Source: Chromera velia (taxonomy: Eukaryota; Sar; Chromeraceae). Taken from it: a stretch of 27,500 nucleotides of DNA. The stretch is from positions 1 through 27,500 of the forward strand of contig JAHBMJ010004128.1 of the NCBI GenBank assembly GCA_018398765.1, given 5' to 3'. Numbering within the stretch: the first letter of the stretch is position 1; each line of letters opens with the position of its first letter. Shown in pieces: positions 1 to 11,414 of this stretch. Under the pieces are notes generated by a model. It saw only the letters and a program-made list of their open reading frames with translations. It searched no databases and was not told where the DNA came from. Made by a program: the position numbers and the translations under genes.

Positions 1-170
1 ATCACGTGATGAACGCAGCCTGGGTGGGTAGCGTGACCGTGGCAGCCGTCCTGTTGTTCACAGTTTTTGACGGTCACTGGTTGTCACTGTGGTTCAATCC
101 CGGCCTCGGCATGTCCGTACGCGCAGCCGTGCAGCTGATTCCCGCATTCGCCTTCTTGCTCCCCCACTTC

Positions 171-232
171 CTCTGCATCTTCCGTTACCTGCTGGCCGGC
201 CCTCTGCATCTTCCGTTACCTGCTGGCCGGCC
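171..232. repeat. 31-bp direct tandem duplication (two exact copies)
   Basis: Bases 171-201 and 202-232 are identical 31-bp copies beginning ctctgcatcttccg. Because 31 is not a multiple of three, the duplication shifts frame in the short open stretch that covers it (6-266). That argues against the stretch being an intact conserved exon. Confidence 0.9.
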
Positions 233-1426
233 CTTCCAAGAAGGAAAACTCAGGCAGAGCAGGTGAAGGCATCATAGTGCCTCTCCATGGGGAGGCAGAT
301 CCGGAAAAGGGGATGCACTAGAGAGAGAGAGACAGGCAGATAGACACGCAGAAAAAGGCAAGCATGCAGGCAAAGAGAAGTGGGAAAGAATCAAATGTTG
401 CCTCCATCTGACAGGATGTGCATGAATGCGGACATTGTAATCAAGTCAGCGTTTGGAAGACCTCGGGGAGTCAGTGCGTTCGACGTCAGTTCCTCAGCGA
501 GGACCAGACGGCCGGGAGGCCTCCAGGATGGTCAGCATTTGTGCATACAAGTACCTCTGCATTCATTCATTTTGGAACCTGCCTCTTTGCCCACCTGCAC
601 ACGCATGACTCCAGTATGAGGAGTCAATCAGCGCAGGAAGAAGGAGGCAGGGTGTTATTCGGAATCAGACTGTTGTTGATGTCTGGAGATACTGAACCAG
701 TTTCAGGGAGCAGCAAGAAGAGAAGCGAACGAGCGAGAGAGAGAGAGGGGGGCGCAGTCTGCGGTGTTCTACAGAAAGAAAATGCGCAGGTAGACAGGAA
801 ATACCGACTTTCAGACGAACGGACAGACAAGACTGTAGAAAATGCATACACACTCGCCTCGCAAATACAGCCGCACGCACTGGGGCACAATCTTTGAATG
901 GGGGTAAGGGACTGAGACGAGCAGGCGAGACAAGAGAAGAAAAGAAAAAACCGAGACAGGCTCAAGCTCAAAGGATCCAAAACAAAAAGGACCGAAGGCA
1001 CAAGAAGAGTCTGGGGGTTTTGTTAGCAATTGTTGCTAGGATCTTTGTAATCTGTGTGACCTGAATGGAATTCAAGGCAAATATCAAAGTGATTTCCGGT
1101 TTCCAAATGACGACTCTCAATCGCATTGCACAGTCTGTTGATTTAACTTGATTGGGAAGCATGCAGAGCGTTCCAGTCAGAATCCAGCCAGTCTACTACG
1201 GAAAGTAAGGCAGATGCTGGGATTTATGATGCGAGCCGCACAAAGACAGCAGTGCTGAAAGAAACACACAAGTTAGAACTTACGTAAATTTAAAGAGGAA
1301 GTAATCTAATTTTTTATAATGTTGAAGCTGCAAATTGGACTACTAGTCTGACAAAAAAATTATTTAAAGATCTTACGTTAACTTAAAAAGTAAAAGTAGG
1401 ACTACATATGTATAGACTCGATATGC
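233..1426. other. Stretch without a supported gene
   Basis: I see only short overlapping open frames on both strands, with low-complexity GA-rich runs near 320-360 and 720-760. From about 1260 the DNA becomes AT-rich with no coding signal. No tRNA, rRNA or splice-consistent exon chain was found. Confidence 0.5.
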
Positions 1427-1454
1427 TTGATTGATTGATTAATTGATTGATTGA
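1427..1454 (-). repeat. (TCAA)n 3' tail of LINE copy 1
   Basis: An imperfect tetranucleotide tract (ttga on the plus strand) abuts the conserved 3' block of the LINE. Copy 2 ends at the equivalent place in a (CTAA)n tract. Microsatellite tails in place of poly(A) are known from several non-LTR retrotransposon clades. Confidence 0.7.
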
Positions 1455-2473
1455 TGCCAAACCCTAGGTGGGGTTAGAACTCCCGGGCGGCGCATACATG
1501 CATGGATCTGTTCAATTGTACCAGCTGCAAGCTAAGTAGACTGTGTGGACCATAGACACTGTGGACGACAGTTATTTGAACTTAATCTAATTAATCACTT
1601 ACTACAATATGATAAGAAATCTGAAAGAGGAGAGAGGGTTGAGAGCGCAAGAGCGATGTGATGAACTTACGAACCCCCAGATCAGAAAAGGGGGCGGATA
1701 CAAAAGGTGAGTCATAACGAGTGAAGCGGTCTGATTGAATTAATGTCAACCACTGCAAAAAGCCTTATTCGGCAGTCTATCAGGGACAGACAGAGAGCCA
1801 ATAAATAAAATCATCTACACACCGGCAGTAGGCTTCATAGGTACACAGCTTTCTATCAGAGCAACCAACAGGCAGCCCACCTTACCCACCCATCGGGTTA
1901 TATGTCAGCATGCATAAAAAAGAAAAAATTGAACTATCCGTAATCGATAGGGCAGAACGGGGAAGGACAAAGACGGAAAGAATACTGGAAGACGACTTGC
2001 TGCACAGAAAAAAGACAAACATACGGCGGGAAGACGGGAAGTTGCGCTGCAGAGGGGTGAGTCTAGCAAGGAGGAGAAAGTGAGAGGAAGATTGCCCATC
2101 ATCCTCAGAAGCCTTCATGCATTCCTTTGCAACTGTCTGTCTCACCTTCAAAGTTGTCCTTGAAGAAAAGTAAGCCGGTGAACTGTATTTTATGACCATT
2201 CTGCCCGCGTTGGGAAGACAAATCGGGCTCAACCCTCAGTGAGCGGACAGAAATCAAATCAGCCCAACGAAGCAGCCTGTCTATAGACTTTATGAATTGT
2301 TGGCATCAGTTATTCTTCCAGACATGCAACATAGCTGCAGGAATAGTGTGTGTTGTGATAGAAAGAGAGTGCTACCAGTCAGCTATGCGGGAGCAGAGAA
2401 AGACTTTGCAGGGAAGAAGACCAAGGATGTAAAGAGGGGGCAGATAGAGGTTGCGAGCAGACAAATGACCATA

Positions 2474-3955
2474 TCAACGGGCAAACTGAAGCTGCAAAGC
2501 ATCAAAAGCGAGCAGGTCTGCATCCCACACTGGCAGACATTGAAGGCAGTAGAGTGTTATGGGTGTCCACCAGGCTCTAAAGACTGCTACCTGCGCTTCA
2601 ATGCTGAGCGGGCCCATGCTCGCAATTAACCCAATTACCCCTCCTAGAGCCCGCAAAGCAATACGGGACTCAATTGTGTTGTTCAAGTACCTTCCTTCAA
2701 AGAAAACATACCCCAGATATTTGTATTCGGATATCCATTCAACTTCCTTCCCTCCATATACGACTCTACCTGCAGACTGCCCCAGAGCCAAGGCAGACAG
2801 ATGCAAGATTTTTGTTTTCTTTAAGTTCACAATCAATCCCCATTCCTTACAATACCCTTCCAAGGCTAAAAACTTCTTTTGCAGATCTGAGATGGAATGA
2901 GTAAGGAAACAGAGATCATTCGCATATTACCCCAGACTGCCTAAGATATAGTTGTCAAGAAGGACAGGTTTGGGCTCTCTCTCGGGCTCCTTGTCACTGC
3001 CCCCCCCCATTCCGTTGTCTGACCATTCTGCACCCACTGCTTCTCTATTTACAGCCTGAACACACGCAGAGAAGGTGATTGACATAGATAAAAAAGAGAA
3101 TGGGAGAGAGAACATCACCTTGCTTTACTCCAGCGCCCTCCTAAAAACATAAAGAGTCCCTGTCTACCTTTCCCTAGACCTCCCTGTACATTTCATAGAT
3201 TATGCATACATCTGCCTCACACACACCTTCTCTTCTCAGTTTCTGAATTAACTTACCTCTCGGCACAGTATCAAAGGCTTTGGAGAAATCAACAAAGCCT
3301 GCCAGCAGAGCTTTCTTTTTCTTTTTAGCGGAGAGAATAGAAAAGACAAGCGTACCTAGTACCCCTTCCCTCGTTCCTACCCTTTGTCTAAAACCTAACT
3401 GCCTGATGTCAAGCTCAACTTGAGAGCGTATACGGCCGTCCATCAGCAAACCAAAATGTTTTATAAAAGGGTTGACAATGTGAATAGGCCTCTATTCATT
3501 AGAAAAAGGAGAGGCAGGGCCTTTAGGGACAGGGCAGATACGCAGCACATTCCAGAAAGGAAGCCAGCAAGCAAAGATATGCATAGATTTAAATAAAACA
3601 AAAAATAAAAAAGGAGAGAGCGCCGAGTGTGCAAAACAAAGGTTAAGCTGAGCGGGGGAGATTTCTTCAAGGCCGGAGGCTTTCTTTCTATTCATTTTTT
3701 TTAGAACAGAGGAGATTTGATGGAAAGAGAAGGGCAAAATAGAAGGGTGGAAAGGAGGAGGGGCAGGTAGGAGGGCAGAAAGGAGAGGCTCTTCATTCTT
3801 GTTTTCAAACACTCCCGCCCAATGATTCGAGAACTCACATGGAGAAGGACAAGAGGCTCCCGCAGCTGAGGTAGCTTTTTTTTTTTCTTCCAGATAGCAA
3901 GCGGGTCTTTCAACAACTCTTCTTGTACCCTCCAGGCTTGTGCTCTCTCTCCCAT
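2474..3955 (-). pseudogene. Reverse transcriptase of LINE copy 1, inactivated
   Basis: RT signatures are visible on the minus strand but spread over several frames. Motif 0 is KKASGLEEISPAQL (about 3640-3700), motif A is FVDFSKAFDTVP (about 3260-3300) and motif B is GVKQGDVLSPILF (about 3080-3130). The thumb (2474-2863) contains NLKKTKILHL and YKYLGYVFF. The catalytic motif C reads YAND instead of YADD at 2915-2926, and a TAA stop at 2927-2929 lies directly before it. The frames 3492-3812, 3174-3449 and 2474-2863 do not connect, so there are also frameshifts. In known RTs the second Asp of YxDD binds metal, so this copy cannot be active. Motif B keeps the usual QGD, unlike copy 2. Confidence 0.85.
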
Positions 3956-5486
3956 ATAACTCTCTTTCTTTTAAGCAGAGTACGACGGACCCGGAGACGC
4001 CCGGAGAAGCCTCTGCAGTCTTTCAAACTCTATTCCCCTTCCATTCCTATCTCTCACTAGCTTCTATCTCTCGTCTACCTCTCTAACCTCTTTCTGTAAA
4101 GCTTTACATTCTGAATCAAATCATGCCTCTCTCTTTGATCGTCTACCTTCTGGGTCAGGCCCCTTGTCCCCTGTCTGCTTAATTGGCCCTACCAGCATAC
4201 GCGACCATTCTTCAATTAATCTATGCAGACACGCACGATCGTCACCGCCCTCCGGAGTGATGTCAGAGTCAGCCCTACTTAGAGATGTGGGGACACTGGG
4301 GGAGGCGGAGGAGTAGGCGGCTCCTCGAATGGTTCGATCTGCTTATGATAGGCCCATAAGCCAGGCCATCGATCCTCAGCAAACGATCTCACCGCTACTG
4401 CAAGCGGCACGATTTCTTCATCAGAGACCATAGGGCTGTGCGGTTTGAACAGAAAAGGGGGGGACAATCAGAGAGGTTTTGGTGGGATGGGAGAGCATCT
4501 TCTGTATATTAGATTGATATTTCTAATAAGTTAACTGAATTTTAGTATTTGTTTAGGTTTTGCCTTGTACATGCATTGTCCTGCAAACTAATTGATTTTT
4601 TAAATGATTGTCGGCAATAATTTGTCGCCCTCATATCATCGTTCCATCTTTTGGTAGGTATAGGGGCGGTAAAGGAACTAGTAGAGGAATGTATAAGCAA
4701 ATTTAAACAAATTGGCATATCACCCTTCTCATGTCTAATTAAGTCAATACGTTAGGTTAATAAACCAACATTGCAAGTCATGTCCTGTGTTGGCCAGAGC
4801 TTAAGTGGTGACTCGATGAGAAGGATGCAAGAGGCAGTACAAAAGCCATTGTTGCGTCATACTGCTCATGAGGAAGCGTTTTCTTGTGGCAAGAGGGAGG
4901 TACAGAGCAGCAACAGATGGCAGTACAGAGGGAGAGGTATGACAGGCTTGTGGTACCAGAGGAAGACTGAGTGAACTAGCTAGAGTGAACAAAGTGATAT
5001 TTTCTTTCTTTCCCCCTTTTTTTCTTTTCTTATGTATACATTTATAGGTATGCATGCATGGTGTGGAGTAAATTAATTGTGCATTGATATATGGTGTAAG
5101 GCAGATGCCAAACAACTGGCACACAGGTTTAGAGTTTCGGCCCCAAACCTGGGTATAGACTTTAGTTAGGCTCCACTGCCAGAAAGGTAGAGCTCCACAT
5201 GGCACGCATGCACAGTGATTCAGAAGGAACGAACGGGAATGAATTCTGCATATATGATAGTTAAGCATTATTAAGCATGCAAAATTAAAGATACATATGC
5301 AGCGCGCCCTGATATAGGTGGCCAATGCCTGCATGCAGGGTCAAGCTAGGGGCCACGCTCATGCGCGCCCCTCTGCGCCCCGAGGTCGTCGCTGCGCCGG
5401 CCGCTGCATGCACCGGCCGCTCCCGGGTGCCTTGATGAGCACCAGGGATATATGTTTCCGGGTTGCTCAATAAACTTTTAAAAACA

Positions 5487-5506
5487 AGCTGGGGCAGCCC
5501 CCAGCT
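5487..5506. repeat. Perfect hairpin, 8-bp stem and 4-nt loop
   Basis: agctgggg / cagc / ccccagct is a perfect inverted repeat. It lies 13 nt after the AATAAA at 5469-5474 in a GC-rich island. Its function is unknown. Confidence 0.6.
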
Positions 5507-5799
5507 GCCCATGTGACCTGGGGGCGCTTCCTGGCCCCCGTGGCTACTTTAGACAACATGTCTCCATCCTGTGTACAGAGAAATTGTTAAGAGTCCTGAG
5601 ACCCGCTAGGAGACCCAAGTCCTGTGGGCCTAGGCTAGGGCCTGTGGGCCTGGCTGACCGACTTCCAGCTTCTTACAAAGCCTGACTCGGAACTTGATAA
5701 AAAAAAATACCATGTACAAAAACTACATATTGACAGAAACTAAAGACTATGTATAATTGTTAACTAGTTTAGTTGTCCTCAAAGCCTTGCTAGTGGCTT

Positions 5800-5840
5800 A
5801 GGATTAAATTTTGGCGTCGCTAAATCTAGGATTTAATCCT
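5800..5840. repeat. Inverted repeat, 10-bp arms
   Basis: aggattaaat (5800-5809) is perfectly complementary to atttaatcct (5831-5840), with a 21-nt loop. It may be a degraded terminal inverted repeat or simply secondary structure in AT-rich DNA. Confidence 0.5.
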
Positions 5841-5878
5841 CAATCATCATCATCAGTTCATAATTTAGTTAGTTTAAT

Positions 5879-5935
5879 AGTTTAGTTTTCTGGGGAAATA
5901 TAAACTAACTAAAGAACTAACTAGAAAACTAAACT
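5879..5935. repeat. Inverted repeat, 13-bp arms, in a CTAA/TTAG-rich segment
   Basis: agtttagttttct (5879-5891) pairs perfectly with agaaaactaaact (5923-5935). The surrounding bases 5861-5941 are rich in ctaa/ttag words, so the pairing extends imperfectly on both sides. Confidence 0.55.
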
Positions 5936-6788
5936 AACTAAAGTCCACGCTTAGCCCCAAACACAATATAATTCTGTAATCCTGTAACCGCCTAGCTCAA
6001 ATTGGCCTCTCAATTCAGTTCAATTCATGGTTTAGACCTTAATACGACTAGAAGTTTATCCTAGGGTTTATCTAAACTAGTATCTAAAAGCCTGTAATAA
6101 GTTTTAAAGATTTTAGAGAACAAAAAGCCCTTAAAAAGGGTCACGGTTCAATCTCAAAGTTTAGCCTGAAAATAGTTTACCTTAGTAGTATAATGCTTAA
6201 TAATGCTACATCTTCAAGTCTAGTCCTCAGGTAAAGCTTAACAATAGCTAGAAATCAGTTTGTTAATTCAAATTGTATACTATCTGTGCTGAGTTGCTGA
6301 ACCTGATGCCGAATGCTAGACGCCCTAGTAGACGCGTTATCATGGGCCGATAGCGATGGCAACTTCTTCTTCTCTTGCTTCTTTGTTCGAAGGATGGCTG
6401 CAATCGATCCTCATTGGCTCCCTTCATTGGCTTTGGCATTAAATCGGCAATCGTTGTGCACAGAGGATCATTGCTTCAGTATATTAGAGAGAGGGGGGGG
6501 GGGTGGCGAGGGGATGGGGGTATGTGTGGAGGAGGAAGACAAATTCAATGAAAAAGTAAGTCACCGGACTGGCCGACATCTCAGTTCACTCATGCATTCA
6601 GTGACCTCCACTTCATTTTTCCTGACGAATACATCGATCGATCGAGTGGTTTTCTTCCATGTCTTTCTTTTATTTTCTTTTTTATGCGGAGGAACGCAGT
6701 GTCAGAATATGGCGAACATGCTATCTGAGCCCGTCTGAGCTAAAGACAGACAAAAGAGTGCTGCGTGATCAATTGAATTTCTTTGTCA

Positions 6789-7296
6789 AGCCTCACCCGC
6801 CAGAAAGTCTGCAAAAAAAGAAAAAGAACAAGAAAAAGAAAAAAATAAAAGAAAGCAGACTGCAAGTAGGGATACCGAAGAAGCCTCACCCACCAAAAAG
6901 TCTGCAAAAAAAGAAAAAGAACAAAAAAAAAAAAAAGAAAGCAGACTGCAGGTAGGGATACTGAAGAAGCTTCACCCATCAGAAAGTCTGCAAAAAAAGA
7001 AAAAGAACAAGAAAAAGAAAAAAACAAAAGAAAGCAGACTATAAGTAGGGATACCAAAGAAGCCTCACCCACCAGAAAGTCTGTAAAAAAAGAAAAAGAA
7101 CAAGAACAAGAAAAAAACAAAAGAAAATAGACTGCAGGTAGGGTTACCAAAGAAGCCTCACCCGCCAAAAAGTTTGCAAAAAAAGAAAAAGAACAAGAAA
7201 AAGAAAAAAACAAAAGAAAATAGACTGCAGGTAGGGATACCGAAGAAGCCTCACCCACCAGTCTGAGAAAGTCTGCAGAAAAAGAAAAAGAAAAGA
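6789..7296. repeat. 93-bp minisatellite, six unit starts, purine-rich
   Basis: Units begin with cctcaccc or cttcaccc at 6791, 6884, 6970, 7063, 7156 and 7249. Spacings are 93, 86, 93, 93 and 93 bp. Each unit contains agaaagtctgc-like text, an A-rich gaaaaagaacaag run, and gactgcaggtagggatacc. Because 93 is 31 codons, the minus strand stays open (6740-7258) as a Phe/Ser/Leu-rich repeat. I regard that open frame as a by-product of the period and not as a gene. Confidence 0.85.
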
Positions 7297-7317
7297 AGGA
7301 CAGTCAGTCATTGAATC

Positions 7318-7350
7318 AGTTAGGCAGGCAAGCAGGCAGGCAGGCAGATC
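7318..7350. repeat. Short (CAGG)n-like microsatellite
   Basis: ttaggcaggcaagcaggcaggcaggcagat is an imperfect CAGG/GGCA run. The same motif recurs at 10050-10120 and, much longer, at 12665-12910. Confidence 0.7.
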
Positions 7351-8873
7351 AGAAAGGTAGAGAAAGAAGTGAGCATTGGCAGTGCTACTGACAGGTCTCA
7401 GGAGCGCAGAAGTGTCAAAAGAGCTACATGGATGTGTAAACGGCTAGACAAACACACCATGACGTCGCCACCTCAGACTTCCCCGTGATTTCCGGAGCGC
7501 TAGCTTGGTCAATCACCCGCTCCCCCCTAGCGCTCCCCCCCTCAAATTTCAATCCCTCGTTCGGCTTTCTCCCCCGTCGCTCGATTCCATCTATGCCTGC
7601 CCCATCGGCAGTCTGTACAGAAAGGATAGACTGAAATCGAGTAAATTTGGCAGCTAGTCGGAGAATTGACAAACAAAGCTGAAGCTGCTCCGTGAAAGCA
7701 AAGGAGAAAACAAATTTGATTTGATCATCCGCGCAAGAGCCGAAGGGGGGGGGAAATAAATACGGAGCTGCATGCTTGCCGAGCTACGCAGAAGCGATTC
7801 CCCCCCCCATGCATCAACAGGTTCTATCAAGAAAGATATGCACATTCCTAAGCGGCTTCCTTCGCAATGGAATTCAAATAAACTTGGCATGTACCCCTTT
7901 CACCTCATTCATCTCCTCTCCTTTTCCTTTTCTAAATGACGGAGTTGTTTCCGTCTTCTTCTTCAATATCCTCGGTAGGATATTAATATATTTTGCCCCT
8001 GTCCGCCCTTCATTGTATAAGAAAACATTCCGACTGTATGAACAAGAGGGAAGAGGGAAAAGCGAAGCAAGATCGAAGCAAAGACTGCAAGATCATTGTT
8101 TGCCTCCTAGGTTTGCCTCTAAGCATTGTTAAGCTCAGAGGTTGTTGGAATTGGAGGAGAAACCCTGTCTGTGCATCTGAGTATTACATCGAACAAAGTT
8201 TTCTCAACGATCGCAAAGTTTTTTTGCAGGCCGCTTCATGCATGCACACTTCGGTAGAGAGCCAGGCTGAGCCGCCTGTTCATACTTTGAAGGCACCTGC
8301 TGTCACAACGGCATCTGTTTGGGTCTAGTGCTTGGGTAGAAGGACGATGGAACAAAGAATTTAATAAAATCGGAAGGGAGAAAGCCTTTCTTCAGCAACT
8401 CATGTTGACGCATGCATGCACACACACTCTATCGGCATACAATTTGAAGTTATGCACAAAGTTTAACATACAAGCGCATGAAGACTGTTGGAACTGTAGA
8501 TGCAGCAGAGACGGCATGAAGTCATTGTCTTCACGTAGCCAGAGAGGATATCGACTGGCAACCTCAAATAAGCAACCCCCCCATCGCCCTAAAGAATGCA
8601 TCTCTTCACGTCAAAACAGATCATAAAGGCCCGCCTCTCGTGATTCCCCCTCTCCTGATAATTGATCTTTCCACCTTCAGAGACTGAATCAATCCTCAGG
8701 GAGAGATAAGGGAAGCAAAGAGAAATGACAGAAAAGGGGAGAGGAATGAAGAAAAGAGAAGGAAATACGGCGGAAAACGATTTCCCCTTCTCTCAAAAGA
8801 AGGTTGCAATGGAGGATCCGGGAAGAAACTGTGCATAGATCCTTTTTGTTACCCTCATCTGCGTTCTCCCTAG
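7351..8873. other. Stretch without a firmly supported gene
   Basis: Several short open frames overlap on both strands. One weak exon candidate follows a good acceptor (tttttttgcag, ending at 8230) and stays open to the TAG at 8326-8328, but its donor is poor. It could belong to the gene proposed at 8874-9998, but I cannot join it in phase with confidence. Confidence 0.35.
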
Positions 8874-9998
8874 CTCCTTTGTATTGACGAGCGAGGCCCT
8901 AGTGAACTTTTTTTGCTTGAGTACTTCCAAAGGCATGCATTTGATGAGGAGCTTTTTTCCTCTTCATCTCCCACCACGCCTGATGGGTTACCTTTCTGGA
9001 TGCATAGAGAGATGAGTGCATGCCCTGCTGATGGTAAGACTGCAAGCAAGCCTCTGCTCCATGTTTTTAATCTCTTCAGACGCGCCTGGGACCTCAGGCG
9101 TGGGATGCATGGCAATTTGTGTCTCAGCAATAGTGATCCCGATTTAAAGTCCTTATCTCTGACAGTGTCTTCCTTTCCCTTCCCCCCCCCGTTGCATAAC
9201 CCAAAAGGGTTCTGCTTTAGTGTCCGGTTTGTCTGTTTGAAGAGTAGTAAGCAATGCGCCCACCCTCTCCCCCCCTTCCCCCACACGCAAGCCCTTCTCC
9301 GACCCCCACCCATTTGTCATCAGTCAGGAAGGACTGCGGCAGGCACTGTATGCCAAAAAAGCGCCGCCTCCCTCCGCCCCTGCCAGGCAGCCAGCCGATG
9401 CATGCGGGATATCCCTGTGTGCCTTTGCTATGGAGAGCTCGGAAGAGGTGCCCACATTCATCTACATGCATACCCTTCGCATTTCCCCCCTCGGGCCTTC
9501 CAGTAGCACTGCACGCATCCTACGGCCTCTCTCTCTCTGTTTTCTTCTTTTTCCCCCTAGCCCCCTCCAAACAGATGGAGTGAATCTGGCTGCCTGTCGG
9601 ATTTACGTAGTAAGCAAACGTTGCCTAAGCTAACTGTCGCATTTGCTGGAAGACCCATTTCCCCCCTTCTCAAAGTCTCTCCGCAGCCCAACAGACTCCT
9701 GTCCAAACGTCGTTTGCAAGCACGCACAGTAACCTCCAGTTCAGGTCCAAAAAATATGGCTAGAAGCTGCCATCTCTTGTTCTTGTCTGGCCTAAGCCTC
9801 CTTCTCTATCTCCCGCCGCTGTCGCTGCTGGGGCTGTTGGGGCTGTTGCTGCCTCTGCTGCTGTTGCTTTTGTTGCTGTGGCCTAGTGCTGTGGCTGCTG
9901 GGGCTGGCGAACTCCCTTGGGGATGCTTGCTACAGTTAGAAAAAGAGACAGTTCATCGCTTCCAAGAATTCGACGGGATAAGCAAAACAAGAAGATGA
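8874..9998 (+). CDS. Possible 3' part of an unrecognised spliced gene (three exons)
   Basis: Three exons can be joined with exact phase. Exon a (8874-9033) follows acceptor ttctccctag and ends at the strong donor ATG|gtaaga. It encodes text such as LLCIDERGPSELFLLEYF. Exon b (9575-9609) follows acceptor ccaaacag, ends at donor gtaagc, and reads DGVNLAACRIYV across the junction. Exon c (9687-9998) follows acceptor tctctccgcag and ends at TGA. It begins PNRLLSKRRLQARTV, then runs into a strongly hydrophobic Leu-rich stretch made of gctg/ttgctg repeats that could form a membrane segment. Introns would be 541 and 77 nt. The 5' exons are not identified, and I recognise no family. The hydrophobic stretch could instead be a signal peptide starting at the ATG at 9756-9758. 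Composition and splice sites support coding, but the model rests on pattern reading alone. Confidence 0.35.
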
Positions 9999-11355
9999 AA
10001 AAAAAAAAAACGAAAAACAAAGCTGACACACAGAAATAAAGCAAACAGGTAGGCAGGCAGGCAGGAAGGCAATTAAACAAGAAGGCACAGTTAGGCAGTC
10101 AGGCAGGCAGGAAAAGCGAGGGGAGCTGAACTGACCTTTCTGTTGTAAGTAGCCTCTTGCGGCATTCAGATTCTTCATTTTTTCATTCGCTGCCGTCTTC
10201 CTCCCGAGGTTCTTATCTGAACGAACAAAGGGAGAAGCAAAAAGACGTAGGTACGTGCAAACTCCATCCATATAGAGTCCGTCTATTCAGAATCAAAAAC
10301 ACGTGTACGCACAGCTCATGAATTTTTCACTAAGGCTGACCTAGACCAACTAAGATATATATGCCGAGACCATTCAGAGCATCTCCCAAAGATAACCGCG
10401 GACGGACCTCAGAGACATATACAGATAAGCAAAGCAGAAGAAAAGACAAAGATCGATCGGAGATGTAACCAAGCTGATTCCAGCATTTTCGGGGATATGC
10501 GTGCATGGATAGAGAAAGACGCTCAACCATGCATGCAGGGAAGGGCGGAGAAGGAGAGAGTCACGTCTTATCTGGGTGGAGGTGGAAAGCCTTCCGCCTG
10601 TAGGCTTTGTCGATTCCAGAGCGCTCGAAGGGACCCTCAGCGGAAATCCCAAGGATGGAGGCTGAGTGGAAGGTATCGGTTCGGGGAAGCTCTTCACAGA
10701 AGGAAGAAGTAGCGAGAGGACACTATCAGAAATCAAGAAAGCAGTGCCATGCAAGAGCGAGACAACACTCAGTCTCGGACTTTATAAAATGACCACTTGT
10801 GTTGTTTATGTGACGAGGAGCAAGATACCCTTCCATGACTTGTCCCACTAGACAAGGCGAGCGCCTCAAAAGAAAGATCTGACAATAACGACCTGACAGA
10901 ATAAGAAATTGGAGTATCGCACGCCTAAGGCGCACGCAAATTGATGCAAAATGATCATCAGAAAGGCAGCTATATAGGGAATGGGCAAAGAGGGTTGTTC
11001 ATCGAAAGAAATTTTGTCTCTACGTACCGGAAGGCATCTTCACCGGGATGATTGGAGATCAAGTCAGCCACTGTCAAAATCAGGTCACACATACCCCACT
11101 ATACACGCGAACAGATATTGATTGGCTGCCGAAGTAGCACTAATCAGCGAACTTCAAGCACCAAGATTCAGACACTAGATCCAGGCATCGAACGGCTGAA
11201 CCCGGACCTGCAGACTGAGACCTTGAAAGGATTTTGCAGAACTTGCATGCAACGGCTTTGCAGGAACCCCGAAACTTAACTGGATTGACGGGCAGTATCA
11301 AGCGAAATCTTGCTCGGTTGATCATCCTTTGACAACTCCCAAGGTTGCACAGTGA

Positions 11356-11376
11356 AACAGCTGTATAACAGCTGTT
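11356..11376. repeat. Inverted repeat aacagctgt / acagctgtt
   Basis: Nine-base arms (11356-11364 and 11368-11376) are perfectly complementary around a 3-nt centre. It lies 18 nt before a 20-bp dispersed repeat and could mark the edge of a small mobile element. Confidence 0.55.
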
Positions 11377-11394
11377 GACACCATATATAGCTTA

Positions 11395-11414
11395 GTTGTA
11401 CCTATCGCTCGCTT
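11395..11414 (+). repeat. Dispersed 20-bp repeat, copy A
   Basis: gttgtacctatcgctcgctt occurs here and, as its exact reverse complement, at 15302-15321. Similarity reaches a few bases further upstream (gctt[ag][ga]ttgtacc). A chance 20-bp match within 27.5 kb is very unlikely, so this is probably a piece of a genome-wide repeat family. Confidence 0.75.

Larger units (their letters stand above)
1427..4490 (-). mobile_element. LINE-type (non-LTR) retrotransposon, copy 1, 5'-truncated and decayed
   Basis: Read on the minus strand, this element runs from about 4490 to a (TCAA)n simple-repeat tail at 1427-1454. From 5' to 3' I can follow: a possible last piece of the AP endonuclease (an SDxPPF-like motif near 4464-4472); an endonuclease-RT linker; reverse-transcriptase motifs; the thumb region; and a C-terminal region (1882-2232). 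It matches copy 2 (20831-23403) along most of its length, including a shared block just before the tail (1453-1500 against 20849-20902) containing cccgggcggc. The 5' half of the endonuclease is missing, so it is a 5'-truncated insertion, typical of target-primed reverse transcription. Both ends are approximate, and no target-site duplication was recognised. The clade is not assigned. Confidence 0.85.
4491..6788. other. AT-rich stretch without a supported gene; several inverted repeats
   Basis: Open frames here are short and lack splice-consistent partners. A GC-rich island (about 5300-5560) interrupts otherwise AT-rich DNA. It contains the palindrome cctgcatgcagg (5328-5339), a gatatatg box and an AATAAA at 5469-5474. 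It could be a fragment of an LTR or another mobile element, but I see no second copy. Bases 5700-6300 are AT-rich with inverted repeats listed separately. The frame 6313-6738 starts with ATG but has low-complexity Gly and Phe runs and no recognisable domain. Confidence 0.4.

Noticed and set aside
6-266. Open frame near the left edge with a hydrophobic start
   Set aside because: It overlaps a 31-bp tandem duplication that shifts frame, has no domain, and could equally be non-coding. A terminal exon entering from outside the window cannot be tested here.
6313-6738. 141-codon ATG-started plus-strand frame
   Set aside because: It contains poly-Gly from a G run and Phe-rich stretches from T runs. 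It has no recognisable motif, and composition changes abruptly along its length.
6740-7258. 172-codon minus-strand frame of Phe/Ser/Leu repeats
   Set aside because: It is fully explained by the 93-bp minisatellite with a triplet period.
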